Shown in pieces: positions 1 through 12,692 of a stretch of DNA of 64,000 nt; position 1 is the stretch's first letter; each line of letters begins with the position of its first letter. A model generated the notes under the pieces. That model made no database searches. It was not told the DNA's origin and saw nothing but the letters and a program-made list of their open reading frames with translations. A program made the translations under genes and the position numbers. This stretch comes from Punica granatum (Eukaryota > Streptophyta > Magnoliopsida > Myrtales > Lythraceae). The stretch lies in NCBI RefSeq assembly GCF_007655135.1, contig NC_045130.1, positions 23,255,363 to 23,319,362 of the forward strand, read 5' to 3'.

Positions 1-660
1 GCTCGGAAAGTTGGAGGATGATTCTGTAAATAAAAAAAAATTAAAAAATTTGAAAACGCCGGACGGGTTGGGCTGCTAGAGGGGCCGGATTGGGCCGGAT
101 TTGGCCAAACTGGGGTATCGGGCCGAACTGGGCCTTTGGCTGCTGAACTAGGCCAATGAGGGCGGACTGGGCCTGACGGGACCGCGGTTAGTGGGCCGGA
201 CCGGACCGTGGTGGCTGGGCTGGGCTGGCGTGCGCGGGCCGAGCTGCTGGATGGCGTGCCTGTTCAACCCGAAAAAGAGAAACCGACCCGGTTAGCAGAA
301 CACGGAAACTCAGAGGGAGAGAGGAGGCGGTTCGGCGGCCGAGCCGTGGGCGAGGTAGACTCGAGCTGCGGGTTCGGCGAGGGAGCTGGAGGTTTTTTTT
401 TTTCGGCCGTGGGCGAGCTGCGGGTCTCGGGCGTGAGGTCGAGCTGTGGGTCTCGGCGAAAAGTCGGGCCGGGATTTTAGAGAGAGTTCGTGAGCTGAGG
501 GGGTTCGAGTCCGGGAGCTGAGGGTGAATCGTCCGAACGAGCTGAGGGAGAGCGTGGGCTGTGGGAATTTTTCCGGGAGAATCGATGAGCTCCCGGGAAT
601 TTTTTTCGTCTGTCAGCTCTGGCCAATTTTTTTCCGTGTGAGCTTCGGTTTTGTCCCGAA

Positions 661-955
661 AAACCGAGAGAGAGAGAGAGAGAGCGAGAGAGAGTCGGCG
701 TTCGCGTGTCGGAAATCGTTGGCGTGTGCAGAGAAGTCGCGTGCGCAGAGGAGTTGGCGTGCGGCAGGCTCGGGTCGGATCGCAGCAGGCTCGGTTCCGA
801 CTCTGTCAGGAGGAAGAAGAAAAGGAAAAGGAAAAGAAAGAAAAGAGGAAGAAGAAGAACAGGAAAGAAAATGATGAAGGAGGAGCAGCGGTCAGAAGTC
901 AGTGACTTCTGACCGTTGCTGACTTCTTCTTCTTCTTCTTTTTTTTTTTTTTTCA
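661..955. repeat. GA-rich / CTT-rich low-complexity tract
   Basis: A GA dinucleotide run (about 667-692) is followed by purine-rich GGAAAAG/GAAGAA sequence (about 805-885) and then, past a short palindrome, by a CTTCTT/T-rich tract (about 925-955). The purine tract before the palindrome and the pyrimidine tract after it are roughly complementary, so this part can fold into a long imperfect hairpin. Confidence 0.8.
889..915. repeat. perfect palindrome, 13-bp arms
   Basis: CGGTCAGAAGTCA (889-901), a single G, then TGACTTCTGACCG (903-915) form a perfect inverted repeat. It is the tip of the larger purine/pyrimidine hairpin of this LTR. Confidence 0.9.
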
Positions 956-1318
956 AATTTCAAAATTGACGCGCGTATAAATTTAAAATCTCGTCTTCTT
1001 GATCGGACGTCAGAAAAATAATTCGAGATCGCCATCACGCTCCGAAAAATTTGATGATCGATATTACGCGATAAAATTATTTTCAATCTCGAATTTTGTC
1101 CCGAATTTTGAAAATTGACGTCGATGTACGCGAAATTTGAAAACGTCCCCAAATAGTATTATTTTTGAAAAATTATAAAATTGGTGTTAAATCAAGAAAA
1201 TATCATTTTCAAAAAGTCGTGAATACTCAAGTAATTAATTGGAAATACTTCCCTCACGGGTGGCAAAAACGACGATTCTGCCCCTCTGAAGCCGGTGGAC
1301 CAAAATTGGGTGCTGACA

Positions 1319-4300
1319 CCATCCATCACCTCCCATCACCTTTCAAGACAACTTCCCCACCCTAATCTTCCCTCCAAAAATTCGGATGCATTAAGCACCT
1401 TTTAATTACACTTAACTTCCATCATCTCTCTAGCTTTCTCACTCTAGGAAACCCTCTCCAAGCCCTCTCAACTTCAGCATTATTTCAGAAATCGCACAGC
1501 CAAAGCACAGCCCGGTTCCAAGGCCTTTTTGCCCGAAAACTCGACCGTTTTCCGGCGACCGCCATCCAACCCGATCCAAACTTGACCAAACTTCATATCC
1601 CACACGTATTTGACCTTCCGAGTCCATTTACGGTGTTAGTTTTGCCATTTAAAGTCATCTAGGCCCCGTTTCAGCCCAATCCAGATTTGGCTCCCTAAGG
1701 AGTTTTCCGGTTTCTGGGCGAGTACTTCCTTCCCGACTTATCTGAGCCTCAAACAAACTACATATCCCACATGTATTTGACCTCCCGAGTCCATTTCCAG
1801 TATTAGTTTTGCGATTTGAAGCTCCCAGCAGCCTGAACCAGCTCTGTCCAGAACCGGGTTCCGTAGGTGTTTTCACGGATTCCCGAGCTTCCCGGACATT
1901 TCACTACCTCACGACTATGGCGAGTCGTGCCATCATTTCCTAGGGGTTCCTCATGACCCTCACTCTCCCCCGTGACAAGGTGGTCGCATGTCGAGAGCCG
2001 TCCAACCGCGCACCACCGCCATTTCTCTCTTTTCTCCCTCCACTGATTTTTTCCAAATTTTACCGGTTTTCTTTGCATCTCTCAGGAAAATCGACATGTC
2101 CAATCTTCATGAAACCACTTCAGGCATGATCCTCAGTCAGTTAGGAATCCAATGCCACCGATCTTGCATCAAAAGACCACCGGAAGCCTCCCGTAGAGTC
2201 GTTTTTTCATCGGGTGCCAGTCGGGTCTGTTCCTCTAGTTTTCTATTCTGACCCGAACTTTACAGGAACATACAGGTCAGCTCGGGTTGAATCTCACTGC
2301 AAGCCACATATCACCGTGATCCTCACTTAGTTAGGAGTTCAATGCCGCCGATCTTGCAGCAAAATACCACCAGGAGCCTCCGGGACAGCCATTTCTTTCC
2401 AACCTGCCCAGTCGGGTCAGTTCCGCCCAGTCGGCTCTGTTTTCTGCTAGCTAACCCGACTTTATTTTTGATTTCCGGAAAATCTACATGTGCTCTCCTC
2501 TTGAAACCACCGCAGGCGTGATCCTTAGTCCCTTGGGAATCCAACGCAACCGGCCCTGCTTGAAAAGGCCACCCCAATCAATCGGTACAGCCCCGACAAG
2601 CCGGACTGCCGGTCGGGTTTGCCAATCGACCCGACTGCACCGATTCGGGTCTGTTCATTCCAGGGGGCAGAACCGACTTCCCAAGCCCCCTTTTTCCGGC
2701 TTTCCTCGACTTTCTCCGCATCCCGGGGCTTGGTATAATCATTCCCGACTCAGAGAAGTTATGACTTTTACGTTTTCTTTGCGTTTGTGGGGCGATAAGG
2801 AGGTCCATGACCGATTCGCATGCAAGTTTATGTTTTTATGTGTTTTTTACATCATATTATGCATGTCTTCATCGTATATAGTGCTAGCATGTCGGGAAAT
2901 AGCTTGAATCGGAGTCGAGGAGACCTCGTTGGCTCGGGCAAGCCAAAGGAGCCTCTCGGCCTCACCCCAAGGGAGGTGGCCGAGAGCCCCTCTTGGCTTC
3001 CTCGGGCCATGGATGGCCTCCTTTCCCCGACTCAAGCCGTTTCCCGAGTTTTTACATTTTTTCGCTTCCCATGAGTCGGTGCCGTTTTATCGATTCCTCT
3101 AAATATCGTGTTTGCGCTTGTTTGTATGTTTAAATGCGTTCCTAAGATCATGGCGGCACCGGCTATGTAAAAAATGTACGTTGTCATCGTGTTTGATGTT
3201 TTATGCATGCAAGAAACGGTCAAAACCGATTCTTGGAATTGATTGTAATCACAATTTTTATTTAATCATTGGTTTCATGTTAATTCGTATGCTAGGTATG
3301 TTAATATCGAACAATCATTTCATTGATCCATAGCAATTGAGGTTTGAGGTCTCAATCATTAAACCATTCCACGAATGGGAAATGGGACGTGCCATTTGGT
3401 TAATAAAATCATTCGGCTTAAATAATTGGACAAATTGAATATTAATTCGTAAACGCATCGATGGTTCATGGAACAGCGGTAATGCCCTTTTCCTTAAAAG
3501 CTCATAATTTCAAAATATCGAGACGTGTAACACGATTAGAATCGTGTCTAGCAAGTACTCGCGTACTATGACTCGAGTCCGGACCCAATTTGAGGCGGCT
3601 CTAGTCGAGATGCGCGAGTCCTCTTTAGACCTCTTCCTGTCACACGATCTTTAATTTGTATATGAACATCACATGTTTTACCACTCAAGGGCATAGTCGT
3701 CATTCCGTGATTCACCGATATCCTAGGCTTTAGGGAGTCGGAAACACCTCGATCTATGGACGGAAAGGGGAGGCCCGTTCGGGTGCGAGTTTCATTCGTA
3801 CGGCCCATTCCGTCCACTTTCGGCGTTTCTACCCCCCTATTGTAGTTTTGGTGGTGGACGTTTTCATTACCGTTGCAAAACACGAAGAACTGGATTAATC
3901 ATGCATTTGACTTAATCAAACATTAGATAATTGATAGGTGGAATGCTAGGTTCCAATCTAGAGTCAAAAATACAAGTTTGGCTAATTCGGTGAAACCATA
4001 GTGACACATCACTGAATAAAGTTTTAAAACAAATCAACGCATGTAATCGGCGTAGAACCATATTCCAGCCTACCTCTTTGTTTGCCTAGGTTAGATACAT
4101 TATTTGCTAATCAACCCCAGTTAATAACTGATTAAATCACGTACAGTCGACTTAATATACAATTTGTCTGTATTTATCCATACTTGTTAGTTATTGTCTG
4201 TTTTTCATTAGTTTATCAGTTTTCTTCTGTTTTCCAATTACTTTTTGCTAATTTGTTGCGGTTCGGGTCTGAGCCCATAGGTTACGTGTTGCACAGGGCC

Positions 4301-4933
4301 CAACGCCCCAAATCACCGAACACGAGGTCCAACGCCTCCTAACTCACTGAGCACGTGCAACCCGAGTGCGGAATGGGATCTAGCCCCGAGTCACCGTCAC
4401 ACTCCAAATATGGCCTATGTGGAAGGCAATTTGGATTGGATGTGTGAAACGTGTTTAGATATCACCCGGGAGCTCGATTGGTCCAACGGTTATAGTGGGA
4501 ACTAATCGGTTCTCCTACAAACTATCGGTTCAATCGGACCTGACCCCCGGCTCTTTGAGCCCGCGTTGCCTTAATTTATTTATTGGTCATTCAAAACACC
4601 CGGTGAGCCGGAGCGGAATATTGGCCCAATGCAAACCGATCGGGATCCATTTACTTTATTCAGTTGTATTCTATAATTATTCGAGTGTACATTGTGAGGA
4701 TCTTATTTGTACATCTATTTATTCATTTGTAAGGATCCCCGATCGGCAAGCGAGAGGTCCGAGTGTTGAACCGGTCAAGTTGGTCTATTAATGCCTAGAG
4801 ACAAGTAAGCCTGAATACTCGCGGTTTCGGTTCACGCAGGGAGTCGACCGTCGTGGTTTGACAAACTATAAACGTTAGGATAGTGAACCGATTCCTCGAC
4901 GCACGAGCCTACTCATCTTTTGGGTTCTTGGCA
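1319..4933 (+). mobile_element. LTR fragment D
   Basis: This stretch matches the element E LTR (about 45170-48880) along its length in the same order: the ACTCTAGGAAACCCTCTCC segment, the repeated ...CCACCGATCTTGCATC... modules, the GTCGGTGCCGTTTTAT segment, the CGCATCGATGGTTCA segment and the CGATCGGGATCCATTT segment. It lacks the first kilobase or so, cut by element I at 1318, and the last few hundred bases, where it is joined head to head to the LTR of element C. No coding capacity is recognised. Confidence 0.8.
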
Positions 4934-4981
4934 CGCATTTATCTCGTCGGGATAAATGCGTCGAGGAATCGGTTCACTATC
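4879..4981. repeat. centre of the D/C inverted repeat
   Basis: A perfect 25-bp inverted repeat (4879-4903 versus 4957-4981, containing GTGAACCGATTCCTCGACGC) flanks a 53-bp spacer. Within the spacer, CGCATTTATC (4934-4943) and GATAAATGCG (4951-4960) form a second 10-bp stem with a 7-base loop. This is the junction where two LTR fragments in opposite orientation meet. Confidence 0.9.
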
Positions 4982-7900
4982 TTAGCGTTACAGTTCATCG
5001 AACCGTGATGGTCGATTCCCTGCGCGAGCCGAAACCGCGAGTATTCGAGCTTACTCATCTCTTGGTAACAATAGACCGACTTGACCGGTTCGACACTCGG
5101 ACCTCTCGCTCGCCGATCGGGGATCCTTACAAATGAATGAGTGAGTGTACAGATAAAATCCTCACAATATTCTCTCGAATAATTACAAAGTGTAACTGAA
5201 TAAGTAAATGGATCCCGATCGGTTTGCATTGGGCCAATATTCTACTCCGGTTCACCGTGTGTTTTGGATAACAGATAAATGAATTAAGGCAACGCGGGCT
5301 CAAGGAGCCGGGGGTCGGGTCCGATCGAACCAACGGTCTGCAGGAGAACCGGTTGATTCCCGCTGCAACCGTCGGACCGATCGAGCTCCCGGGTGATATC
5401 TAAACACGTTTTACACATCCAATCCAAATTGCCTTCCACATAGGCCAGTTTTGGAGTATGATGGTGAATCGAGGCTAGATCCCATTCCGCACTTGGGTTG
5501 CGCGCGCTCAGTGAGTTAGGAGGCGTTGGACCTCGTGTTCGGTGGTTTGAGGCGTTGGACCCCGTGTATTACGTAACCTATGGGTTCGGACCCGAACCGC
5601 AACAAATTAGTAAAGACAAATGGAAGACGGAAGAAAAAAGATAAAAATGACGAAAACCAGACAATAACTGACAAATACCGGTGAATACAGACAAGTGGTG
5701 TATTAAGTCCAGTGTACGTGATTTAATTAGTTATTAACCTGGGTTGAGTAACAAACAAAGTATCTAACCTAGGCAAACATAGATGGTGGGCTAGAATATG
5801 GTTCTAAGCCAATTATGTGTGTGAACTTGTTTTAGAACTCTTATTCAGTTAGGTGTCACTACGGTTTCACCGAATTAGCCAAACTCGTATTTTGACTCTA
5901 GATTGGAATCTAGCATTCCACCTATCCATTATCTAATGTTTGTTTAAGTCGAATGCACGATTAATCCGGTTCTTCATGTTTTGTAACTAAAGTAAAATGC
6001 TCACCACTGAATCTACGATAGGAAGATAGAAACACCGAAAGTGAACGAAATGGGCCGTGCAAATGAAACTCGCACCCGAACGGGTTGCCCTTTTTCATTC
6101 GTAGATCGAGGTGTTTCCAACTCCCTAACGCCTAAGGTATCGGTGAATCACGGAATGACGATTATGCCCTTGGGTAATAAAATTGTGATGTTCGTGTACA
6201 AATCGAAGATCGCGTCACACGAAGAAGTCTAACGAGGACTCACGTGCCTTGACTCGAGCCGCCTCAAATCGGGCCCGGACTCGAGTCATAGCGCGCGAGT
6301 ACTCGTTAGACGTCAATTCTATTCGTGTTACGTGTCTCGGTATTTTGAAATCATGTGCTTTTAAAGGAAATAGTATTTTCGCCATTCCGTGAGCCATCGA
6401 TGCGTTTACTAATTAATAACCAATTCACCTAATTATTTAGTCCAAGTGATTTAATTAGTCGAATGGCACGTGCCGTTTATCCTGTTTGTGAGATTCTTCG
6501 ATATTTATTATTTCATGTCGCGGTTACGGTTTCGACGGGTGACATCCGGATATAACATGTCTAATAAGTAATAAACGCGTAGACGACGATTAAAAGGGAA
6601 TGCAATTACGAGTAATTCCAAGGATCGACCTCGGAAAGATGGAGAGACCAGCCGAGACCCCAAAGAGGTCACGGATGATTCGGCCACCTTTCTAGGGTGA
6701 TCGGCCGAATATTCCTTGACCCGGTTCGAGTTTCGATGGGTCTTTCACGTTGTTCCTAACCGCCCCTTGCATACATCAAACAACATGTATGTGAGAACAA
6801 CACATATTTCACTAGATTGGCGTCAACACGATCACGATTTACACAAATAAGCACGTGAGACATTCAAAACATTATATTCACGGAATCAACAAACAATATT
6901 AGCTCATTTCATGATAAACCTAAAAATAATACACGGGAATCGCACGGTATCCAGGAAAGGGGAGCCCTAAGGCTTCGGATAGGCCAAGGAGCCTCACAGC
7001 CTCTATTGTAAGGAGGTGGCTGTGGGTTCCTCGGCATGGCCGAACCCTCCAAGGGCTCTCCTTCCTAGATTCCGAGCCATTCCCCTCATTTAATCGTGTC
7101 TTAGCCGCGGTTAGAGACTTCCCGATGTAGAGGTGGCCTAATCCGGGAGGAGGAGAGGGTCATGGACCCTAGGAGGCCGAAGAGGCTCACGGCCCTCCTT
7201 CATGAGGTTCGGCCGAGAGGCTCTATGGCCTCCTCGAGTTTATGATGATCTCCTCCTCTCGAATCCGATCCCTCTCGCGTTATGCATGCATATTAATACG
7301 ACGTACGGATGTGATAATAACACATGACGATGCATGGTTTGCATGGGATTTAGATCCGAAAAAAAAAACGCCATCTTTCATGCTTCCCGGTTATTTTAAC
7401 CATATAAACGTTTCATACAAGCAAGAATCGAATATCCTAGCTTCCCTAAGTTGTAAAGAGACGTTACCTAGCCTCGATGTGCGAGGAAAAGAGTCGTGGA
7501 AGCGGTCTTGAGAGTCGCAAGACTCGGCTAGAAGCTACGGGTCAAGGGACCCGAGAGGTGGCAGCCGCGGCAACTCGGGAAGAACGGGGTCGGTACGCTA
7601 GCTCCGGCCACGGCACAATGCAAGATCGGGCTCGTTGGACTCCTAAGGGACGGATCTAGACGTTCTAGGTAGTCCCGAACGTGCCAAGCCCTAGACAAGC
7701 CCGAAACAGTGAGAGAAAGTTATGTAAAAACACAAGGAGCTCGGTAAGAAAGAAAACGATGAAACGGTGGTTGTGGACGGAGGATCGGCCCTCGGATCGT
7801 GGCCTCCTCTTCACGGGGGAGGGTGAGGGTTGTGAGGAACCCTTTGAACGTGATGGCATGACTCGCCAAGGTCGTGGGGGCGAAACGGCACGCGTGGAGG

Positions 7901-9562
7901 TCCGGTGTGCACTCGGTAACGGTCTCGGGACCCGATTCTTCGTGCGGGCAGAACGCGATGATGGAGGCTTCAAATGGAAAAACTAAGCCCGAAAATGGAC
8001 TTAGGGGTGAGATATATGTAGGCTAGGGAGTTTGATGATTTTTGGTTTAAGTCGGGTCGGGTGGTTACCGGAATACCGGGTGGTTTTCCGGTGATTTTGG
8101 CCGGTTTCGGCCTTAGCAAATGCTGGACGGAAATGAGGGAGGTGGCTGGAGTTTGAGAGGTTTTTGGAGAGAGATTGGCTTGAGAGAGAGTGAAGTGGAA
8201 GAAGTGATTAAGTCTAATGATGAATGGGAACTTATAGAAGGCTCTAATGGTTCGGTTAAGTGAAGTTAATCACGGTTTTGAGGCTAATAGGGGGCTGCCG
8301 AAAATTGGAGGGAGATTAGGATGGGGTTTGGGTCATGTTGAGTGTGGGGAAAGCAAAGGAGAAGTGATGGGGGTGATGGATGGATGATAGGAAGTGATGG
8401 ATGTGTAAGAGAAATTTGAATTTGTGGTGGGGGAGCTTTGAGTCGCCGGCCATGGGGAATTAGCCGTGGCTAATTGCGGCTGAGCCGCGGCTTGAGGGAT
8501 TGAGCCGTGGCTTGGGGTTGAGCCACGGCTTGGTGGCTTGGCTTGGCTAAGGTGTGGGTCCCATTCGAATAAGAGAAAAGCCGAGAAAAGCTCGAGACTT
8601 GATTGAACGCGCGTCCGATCTCTGATGTCCAATTAATTAATAGATTTGGAACGCTTGCACGAAGAGGATTTGAGTGAACCCAATATCACCATATGTCATG
8701 TGAACGAATGTTCGGGTGGCTCGGCGCCTCGAGAGTTGGTTTTGCCCTGTTCGGACATTCGGAGTGGAGTTGAGTGCCCCCGGTCTCCGATTGCTCTTTG
8801 TGCATCTTAATGTTCGTTTTGGTGACCCTTTTGCCTCGCGGGGGATCGTTGGCTCGTCGTCCCCGACCGAAGACCGTTGCCCCGGGGGAGACCTAGGGAC
8901 TTGTGACCGGAGCCCGGGGGAGACCTAGGGACTTGTGACCGGAGCTTTTTCAGTGTTTCCCGAATGTGTTGAGGTGTTCGGGGATCGCTGTGATCTCTGT
9001 TTTCTGTGAATGTGCCCCGAAGATTCACCGGGAGGTGTTCGCTACCATTGAAACGGCCCTCGAGAAACCCTGTAGAGTTCCGAAAGGTCATCTGAAGCTT
9101 GTTCCCCGACCCCGGTGGTCCCTGGGTGCCTGTAGGCCCGTTTTGGGGTGCCGTTTACATGTCAGTGGATCGGGCCTCGGGGGCCCCGTTAAAAAAGGCG
9201 CCCGTGAGAGATCGAGGGTGTCTTGGCTTAAGCAGGATGCCTCCGGGACGCGCCCGGACGTGTCGTTGGTCATTTTGGCACTGAGAGGGATTTTTAGAGT
9301 CCCATATTGGGCACCTTTCGGTGTTTCAGTGATTCGATAATGAATAGTGCAATTGTGCCGGCTCCACTGTTTTCGGGGTTCCTTGTTTGTCTGTTCTTCT
9401 GACGGCTCTCCTCCGCCTTTCTAGTGCACCCTGCTTTTCTCCTGTAATTCATGTCCCCGTGCCCGCATGTAAGCCTCTGATTGTCGGGTGATGAATAGTA
9501 GCCCGGGCTTTGGTCGGGGATTCTCGTGTAGGAAGCCGGTGGGCCAAAATGGGGTGCTGACA
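4944..9562 (-). mobile_element. 3' LTR of element C (truncated at its end)
   Basis: The reverse complement follows the element A LTR from its TGTCAGCACCCC start (right edge 9562) to about the equivalent of 18080, so roughly the last 400 bases of the LTR are missing at the left. It is closer to A than D is: the CCAAGGAGCCTCACAGCC and CCCTCCAAGGGCTCTCC segments are shared with A. A polypurine tract directly outside the right edge identifies it as the 3' LTR of a minus-strand element. The ORFs inside show no conserved protein. Confidence 0.8.
8231..8237 (-). promoter_or_regulatory. candidate TATA box of LTR C
   Basis: On the minus strand the sequence reads CTATAAG, at the same place in the LTR as the TATA-like motifs of A (14816) and E (45284). 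Position and conservation support it; there is no transcription evidence. Confidence 0.4.
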
Positions 9563-9582
9563 GCTTGTACCTCCTTGGTTTC
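9563..9582 (-). promoter_or_regulatory. polypurine tract of element C
   Basis: On the minus strand the sequence reads GAAACCAAGGAGGTACAAGC directly before the LTR start TGTCAG. It is the expected primer site for plus-strand DNA synthesis and matches the tract of element B (32253-32272) in position and composition. Confidence 0.75.
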
Positions 9583-9718
9583 ATGCTCGGTTAGAGGGTG
9601 TAGCCAAAGATTATAAGAAGCACCCCCCTTTTTGGGTCCGGCGACTGCTCTGATACCGTTCCCCCATGGCTGCTCGTACCCTGCTTGGATATATCGGGAT
9701 ATCGTGCCGAAAATTAAA

Positions 9719-12692
9719 ATCGAGATGGACCCGAATGGACCAGGATAGACCTGAATGAGACCGGGATGGACCCGAATGGACAAGGATAGACCTGAATGAG
9801 ACTGGGATAGACCCGAATGAGACCAGGATAGACCTGAATGAGATTGGGATAGACATGAATGGAGACCAGGATAGACATGAATGAGACCGGGATAGACCCG
9901 AATTAGACCAGGATAGACCTGAATGAGACCGGGATAGACCCGAATGAACCAGGATAGACCTGAATGAGACCGGGATAGACCCGAATGGACTAGGATAGAC
10001 CTAAATGAGATCGGGATAGACCCGAATGAGACCAGGATAGACCCGAATGGAGACCAGGATATACCCGAATGAAACCGGGATAGACCCGAATGGACCAGGA
10101 TAGACCTGAATGAGACCGGGATGGACCCGAATGGACAAGGATAGACCTGAATGAGACTGGGATAGACCCGAATGAGACCGGGATGGACCCGAATGGACCA
10201 AGATAGACCTGAATGAGACCGGGATAGACCCGAATGGACCAAGATAGACCCGAATGGACAAGGATAGACCTGAATGAGACTGGGATAGACCCGAATGGAG
10301 ACCAGGATAGACCTGAATGAGACCGGGATAAACCCGAATGGACCAGGATAGACCTGAATGAGACCGGGATAGACCCGAATGGAGACCATGATAGACCTGA
10401 ATGAGACCGGGATAGACCCGAATGAGACCAGGATAGACATGAATGAGACCGTGATAGACCCGAATGGACTAGGATAGACCTGAATGAGACCGGGATAGAC
10501 CCGAATGAGACCAGGATAGACATGAATGAGACCGGGATAGACCCGAATGGACCAGGATAGACCTGAATGAGACCGGGATAGACCCGAATGAGACTGGGAT
10601 AGACATGAATGGAGACCAGGATAGACCTGAATGAGACCGGGATAGACCCGAATTAGACCAGGATAGACCTGAATGAGACCGGGATAGACCCGAATGAACC
10701 AGGATAGACCTGAATGAGACCGGGATAGACCCGAATGGACTAGGATAGACCTCAATGAGATCGGGATAGACCCGAATGAGACCAGGATAGACCCGAATGG
10801 AGACCAGGATATACCCGAATGAAACCGGGATAGACCCGAATGGACCAGGATAGACCTGAATGAGACCGGGATGGACCCGAATGGACAAGGATAGACCTGA
10901 ATGAGACTGGGATAGACCCGAATGAGACCGGGATGGACCCGAATGGACCAAGATAGACCTGAATGAGACCGGGATAGACCCGAATGGACCAAGATAGACC
11001 CGAATGGACAAGGATAGACCTGAATGAGACTGGGATAGACCCGAATGGAGACCAGGATAGACCTGAATGAGACCGGGATAAACCCGAATGGACCAGGATA
11101 GACCTGAATGAGACCGGGATAGACCCGAATGGAGACCATGATAGACCTGAATGAGACCGGGATAGACCCGAATGAGACCAGGATAGACATGAATGAGACC
11201 GTGATAGACCCGAATGGACTAGGATAGACCTGAATGAGACCGGGATAGACCCGAATGAGACCAGGATAGACATGAATGAGACCGGGATAGACCCGAATGG
11301 ACCAGGATAGACCTGAATGAGACCGGGATAGAACCGAATGAGACCAGGATAGACCTGAATGAGACCGAGATAGACCCGAATGGACCAGGATAGACTTGAA
11401 TGGACCTGGATAGACCGGAATGAGACCGGGATAGACCCGAATGGACCAGGATAGACCTGAATGAGACCGGGATGGACCCGAATGGACAAGGATAGACCTG
11501 AATGAGACTGGGATAGACCCGAATGGAGACCAGGATAGACCTGAATGAGACCGGGATAAACCCGAATGGACCAGGATAGACCTGAATGAGACCGGGATAG
11601 ACCCGAATGGAGACCATGATAGACCTGAATGAGACCGGGATAGACCCGAATGAGACCAGGATAGACATGAGTGAGACCGTGATAGACCCGAATGGACCAG
11701 GATAGACCTGAATGAGACCGGGATAGACCCAAATGAGACCAGGATAGACATGAATGAGACCGGGATAGACCCGAATGGACCAGGATAGACCTGAATGAGA
11801 CCGGGATAGAACCGAATGAGACCAGGATAGACCTGAATGAGACCGAGATAGACCCGAATGGACCAGGATAGACTTGAATGGACCTGGATAGACCTGAATG
11901 AGACCGGGATAGACCCGAATGGAGACCAGGATGGACCTGAATGAGACCGGGATAGGCCCGAATGACCAGGATAAACCGGAATGAGACCGGGATAGACCCG
12001 AATGAGACCAGGATAGACGTGAATGAGACCGGGATAGACCCGAATGGGACCAGGATAGACGTGAATGAGACCGGGATAGACCCGAATGGACCAGGATAGA
12101 CCTGAATGAGACCGGGATAGACCCGAATGGACCAGGATAGACCTGAATGAGACCGGGATAGACCCGAATGGACCAAGATAGACCTGAATGGACCGGGATA
12201 GACCTGAATGAGACCGGGATAGACCCGAATGGAGACCAAGATAGACCTGAGTAAGACCGGGATAGACCCGAATGAGACCGGGATGGACCCGAATGGACCA
12301 GGATAGACCTGAATGAGACCGGAATAGACCCGAATGGACCAAGATAGACCTGAATGGACCAGGATAGACCTGAATGAGACCGGGATAGACCCGAATGGAG
12401 ACCAAGATAGACCTGAGTGAGACCGGGATAGACCCGAATGAGACCGGGATAGACCCGAATGGACCAGGATAGACCCAAATGAGACTGGGATAGACTCGAA
12501 TGGACCAGGATAGACCTGAATGGACCGGGATAGACCCAAATGGACCAGGATAGACCTGAATGGACCATGATAGACCTGAATGAGACTGGGATAGACCCGA
12601 ATGGAGACTAGGATAGACCTGAGTGAGACCGGGATAGACTCGAATGAGGCCGGGATAGACCCGAATGAGACCAGGATAGACCTGAATGAGAA
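9719..12692. repeat. 3-kb minisatellite, 20/21-bp half-units (about 41 bp)
   Basis: About 140 tandem copies of a 20-21-bp motif close to GACCNGGATAGACCYGAATG. Two alternating variants (GGGATAGACCC and AGGATAGACCT) give a basic unit of about 41 bp. Larger duplications are visible: the block containing TAGGATAGACCTAAATGAGA at 9991 recurs with one change at 10741 (750-bp offset), and a block with GATAGAACCGAATGAGACC near 11328 recurs 478 bp later. The unit lacks stop codons in several frames, giving very long minus-strand ORFs (9421-12405 and others) that I do not regard as genes. Confidence 0.95.

Larger units (their letters stand above)
1..1318 (-). mobile_element. LTR fragment of element I (left end outside window)
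   Basis: The segment ends at 1318 in ...GGTGCTGACA, the reverse complement of the TGTCAGCACC start seen on the other LTRs here, so it is read as the 5' end of a minus-strand LTR. The rest does not resemble the other LTRs, so it belongs to a different family sharing only the terminal signature. It interrupts LTR D; CCATC (1319-1323) could be one copy of a 5-bp target duplication, but the partner lies outside the window. Open frames inside are low-complexity and I find no recognisable protein. The left part is GC-rich and the part after about 955 is AT-rich. Confidence 0.6.

Noticed and set aside
477..956. 159-aa ORF with a hydrophobic FLFLFLFFFLL stretch considered as a membrane protein
   Set aside because: It is the translation of a low-complexity purine tract read in reverse, inside an LTR, with no conservation.
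7242..7986. Several 60-100-aa ORFs inside LTR C and similar ones in LTRs A, D and E considered as host genes
   Set aside because: Equivalent positions in the other LTRs have shifted or broken frames, so they are chance frames in long LTRs.
9421..12539. Minus-strand ORFs of 994, 595 and 449 aa with repeating SGLSRSHSGLSWS-like peptides
   Set aside because: They are translations of the 20/21-bp minisatellite, which lacks stops in all three minus-strand frames; different frames give permuted versions of the same peptides. No domain, and not present in related elements.
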